Shown: piece after piece, positions 24,134 to 25,226 of the stretch
How the letters are laid out: each line of letters begins with the position of its first letter
How positions within the stretch are numbered: the stretch's first letter is position 1
Assembly: GCA_022840285.1 (NCBI GenBank)
Contig: JALHIE010000049.1
Coordinates: forward strand, 1 to 25,226
From: Porphyromonadaceae bacterium
GTDB lineage: Bacteria; Bacteroidota; Bacteroidia; Bacteroidales; Dysgonomonadaceae
Reading direction: 5' to 3'
DNA: 25,226 bases
Made by a program: the position numbers and the translations under genes
Notes under the pieces: generated by a model
Databases searched by the model: none
Seen by the model: the letters and a program-made list of their open reading frames with translations, nothing else
What the model was told of the DNA's origin: nothing

Positions 24134-24978
24134 ATATTTTAACTTTTGATATAGAAGACTGGTACAATGTAGATTTTGTGACACAAGATTTTAATTGGGA
24201 TAAATATGAAGTCCGAATATACAACGGTGTTGATAGGATATTAGAACGTCTAGAAAGGGATAAAATTACAGCAACTTTTTTCTGTCTTGGATGGTTGGCA
24301 GAAAAACATCCAAATATAATCAAACGTATTGATAAGCTGGGACATCATATAGGCTGCCATTCATACCAACACCAATTAGCATTCAGATTTACACCAGAAG
24401 AGTTCAGATTAGATACAGAAAAAGCAAAAAAACTGATTGAAGATGCTATAGGTAAAGAGATTAATGCATTTCGTGCACCAGGCTTCTCCATTACGAAAAA
24501 TAATTTATGGGCACTTGATATTTTAATACAACTTGGTTTTAAATATGATTGCTCATTGTTCCCCGCAAAACATGATTATGGTGGATATCCTGATTATGGT
24601 ACTGTTGGTCCTTCAATACTTAAATTACCAAGTGGATTCATCAAAGAATTCCCAATAAATTTTCATCAAATACTAGGAAAGAATCTTGTTTTCTCTGGAG
24701 GAGGATTCTTCAGATTGTTCCCATATTGGTTAATTAAAAGGTGGAGTGAAAATTCCAAATATCTAATGACTTATTTTCATCCACGAGATTTTGACCCTGA
24801 TCAACCAATATTCGAAAGTCAAAAAGGATTTAGAAAATTTAAATCGTACGTAGGTCTTAAAAACTCTTTTTCTAAATTTAATCAATACTTAGATGATTTT
24901 GAGTTTATCGATATTGAAAAAGCAGATACTTTAGTAAATTGGGATAAAATTAAATCTCTTGAAGTGAATTTTGAATGA
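24130..24978 (+). CDS. NodB-type polysaccharide deacetylase (DUF3473-like C-terminus)
   Basis: A 282-residue carbohydrate esterase 4 fold protein. The metal- and acid-site motifs are FDIEDW (Asp7 and Asp10), HSYQH (His77 and His81) and FRAPGFS (115-120). The end has MTYFHPRDFDPDQP, as in the DUF3473 group of NodB proteins found in polysaccharide loci. It has no signal peptide, so it should act in the cytoplasm on a lipid-linked or nucleotide-linked sugar and remove an N-acetyl group. This fits preparation of an amine for the acyltransferase encoded just upstream (ATGA overlap). The next gene also overlaps it by 4 nt. Confidence 0.87.
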   Translation: MNILTFDIEDWYNVDFVTQDFNWDKYEVRIYNGVDRILERLERDKITATFFCLGWLAEKHPNIIKRIDKLGHHIGCHSYQHQLAFRFTPEEFRLDTEKAKKLIEDAIGKEINAFRAPGFSITKNNLWALDILIQLGFKYDCSLFPAKHDYGGYPDYGTVGPSILKLPSGFIKEFPINFHQILGKNLVFSGGGFFRLFPYWLIKRWSENSKYLMTYFHPRDFDPDQPIFESQKGFRKFKSYVGLKNSFSKFNQYLDDFEFIDIEKADTLVNWDKIKSLEVNFE

Positions 24979-25226
24979 AAAAGATACTTATCACTGGTAT
25001 CAACGGATTCGTAGGTACCAACTTCACAAATAGCTGGTTCAGGAATCACAAGATAGTTGGTCTGGACATTCATCAGCCTGATAAGGAGGGCGTGGAACGC
25101 ATATTTGGTTGGGATGAACTGGGTAAAGTGCCTTCGGTGGATGCAATAGTGCATCTGGCGGGAAAGGCGCATGACACGAAGAACAGGAGCGAGGCACAGG
25201 TTTACTTTGATGTCAACACCGGCCTC
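24975..25226 (+). CDS. NAD-dependent sugar epimerase/reductase, 5' part only
   Basis: The first 84 codons of an extended SDR are present: ILITGINGFVGTNF (cofactor loop GxxGxxG), DAIVHLAGKAHDTKNRSE and VNTGL. The window ends inside the gene. Its GC content rises compared with the deacetylase gene. In Bacteroidales polysaccharide loci, genes of this type are often the second-last gene, before the initiating undecaprenyl-phosphate sugar transferase, and act on a UDP-hexose (C4 epimerisation or reduction). Whether that transferase follows cannot be seen here. Confidence 0.82.
   Translation, partial: MKKILITGINGFVGTNFTNSWFRNHKIVGLDIHQPDKEGVERIFGWDELGKVPSVDAIVHLAGKAHDTKNRSEAQVYFDVNTGL

Noticed and set aside
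1..25226. CRISPR arrays, tRNA or rRNA genes, and defence or toxin systems
   Set aside because: I saw no regularly spaced direct repeats, no tRNA-like cloverleaf and no protein motifs of such systems on either strand; the content is consistently polysaccharide biosynthesis.

Overview
The window looks like the middle and late part of a surface-polysaccharide (O-antigen or capsule) locus from a Bacteroidales bacterium, of the Bacteroides/Parabacteroides type. The evidence is the low overall GC, A-rich start contexts that mostly lack Shine-Dalgarno sequences, FabD, Ugd and Fnl homologues that read like Bacteroidales versions, and an IS4-type transposase remnant of a kind common in that group. All intact genes lie on the + strand, many overlapping by 1-8 nt or separated by only a few bases. 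The start and end genes are incomplete.

Layout. (1) 74-4141: an acyl-carrier-protein module made of a 5'-truncated malonyl-CoA:ACP transacylase (FabD type), an ACP, a ketoacyl reductase-type SDR, a ketoacyl synthase III and, after a 211-nt gap, a FemAB/GNAT-type acyltransferase. It ends in a PIG-L deacetylase start (4160) cut off after about 23 codons and fused in frame to the GC-richer tail of an unrelated gene. (2) 4229-8776: a cassette with a CBS-domain sugar-1-phosphate nucleotidyltransferase, a hexapeptide acetyltransferase, a Wzx flippase and a Wzy polymerase. A degraded IS4-family transposase fragment follows at 8777-9047. (3) 9171-12536: three glycosyltransferases or likely glycosyltransferases. 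(4) 12839-16417: a broken UDP-glucose dehydrogenase gene and two GT4 glycosyltransferases. (5) 16460-20935: the UDP-L-FucNAc set fnlA (broken near its 3' end), fnlB and fnlC, plus a WbuB-like L-FucNAc transferase. (6) 20977-24978: a second ACP module with an ACP, an acyl-activating AMP ligase, an SDR, a GNAT acyltransferase and a NodB-type deacetylase. (7) From 24975: the start of an NAD-dependent sugar epimerase/reductase that runs off the window.

How it works together (inference). Lipid-linked repeat units containing L-FucNAc, and perhaps a hexuronic acid, would be built by about six transferases, flipped by Wzx and polymerised by Wzy. The two ACP modules look like private supply lines for unusual acyl groups. 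The left one could make a 3-hydroxyacyl-ACP by one round of ketide synthesis and reduction. The right one could load a free acid onto its own ACP. Each module is paired with an acyltransferase and a deacetylase (PIG-L, now a stub, on the left; NodB type on the right). This fits a deacetylate-then-reacylate remodelling of amino sugars.

The locus is visibly mosaic and partly decayed: fabD and the PIG-L gene are truncated, there is an IS remnant, and two sugar-nucleotide genes carry out-of-frame internal deletions of similar estimated size. Those two deletions could also be assembly artefacts.
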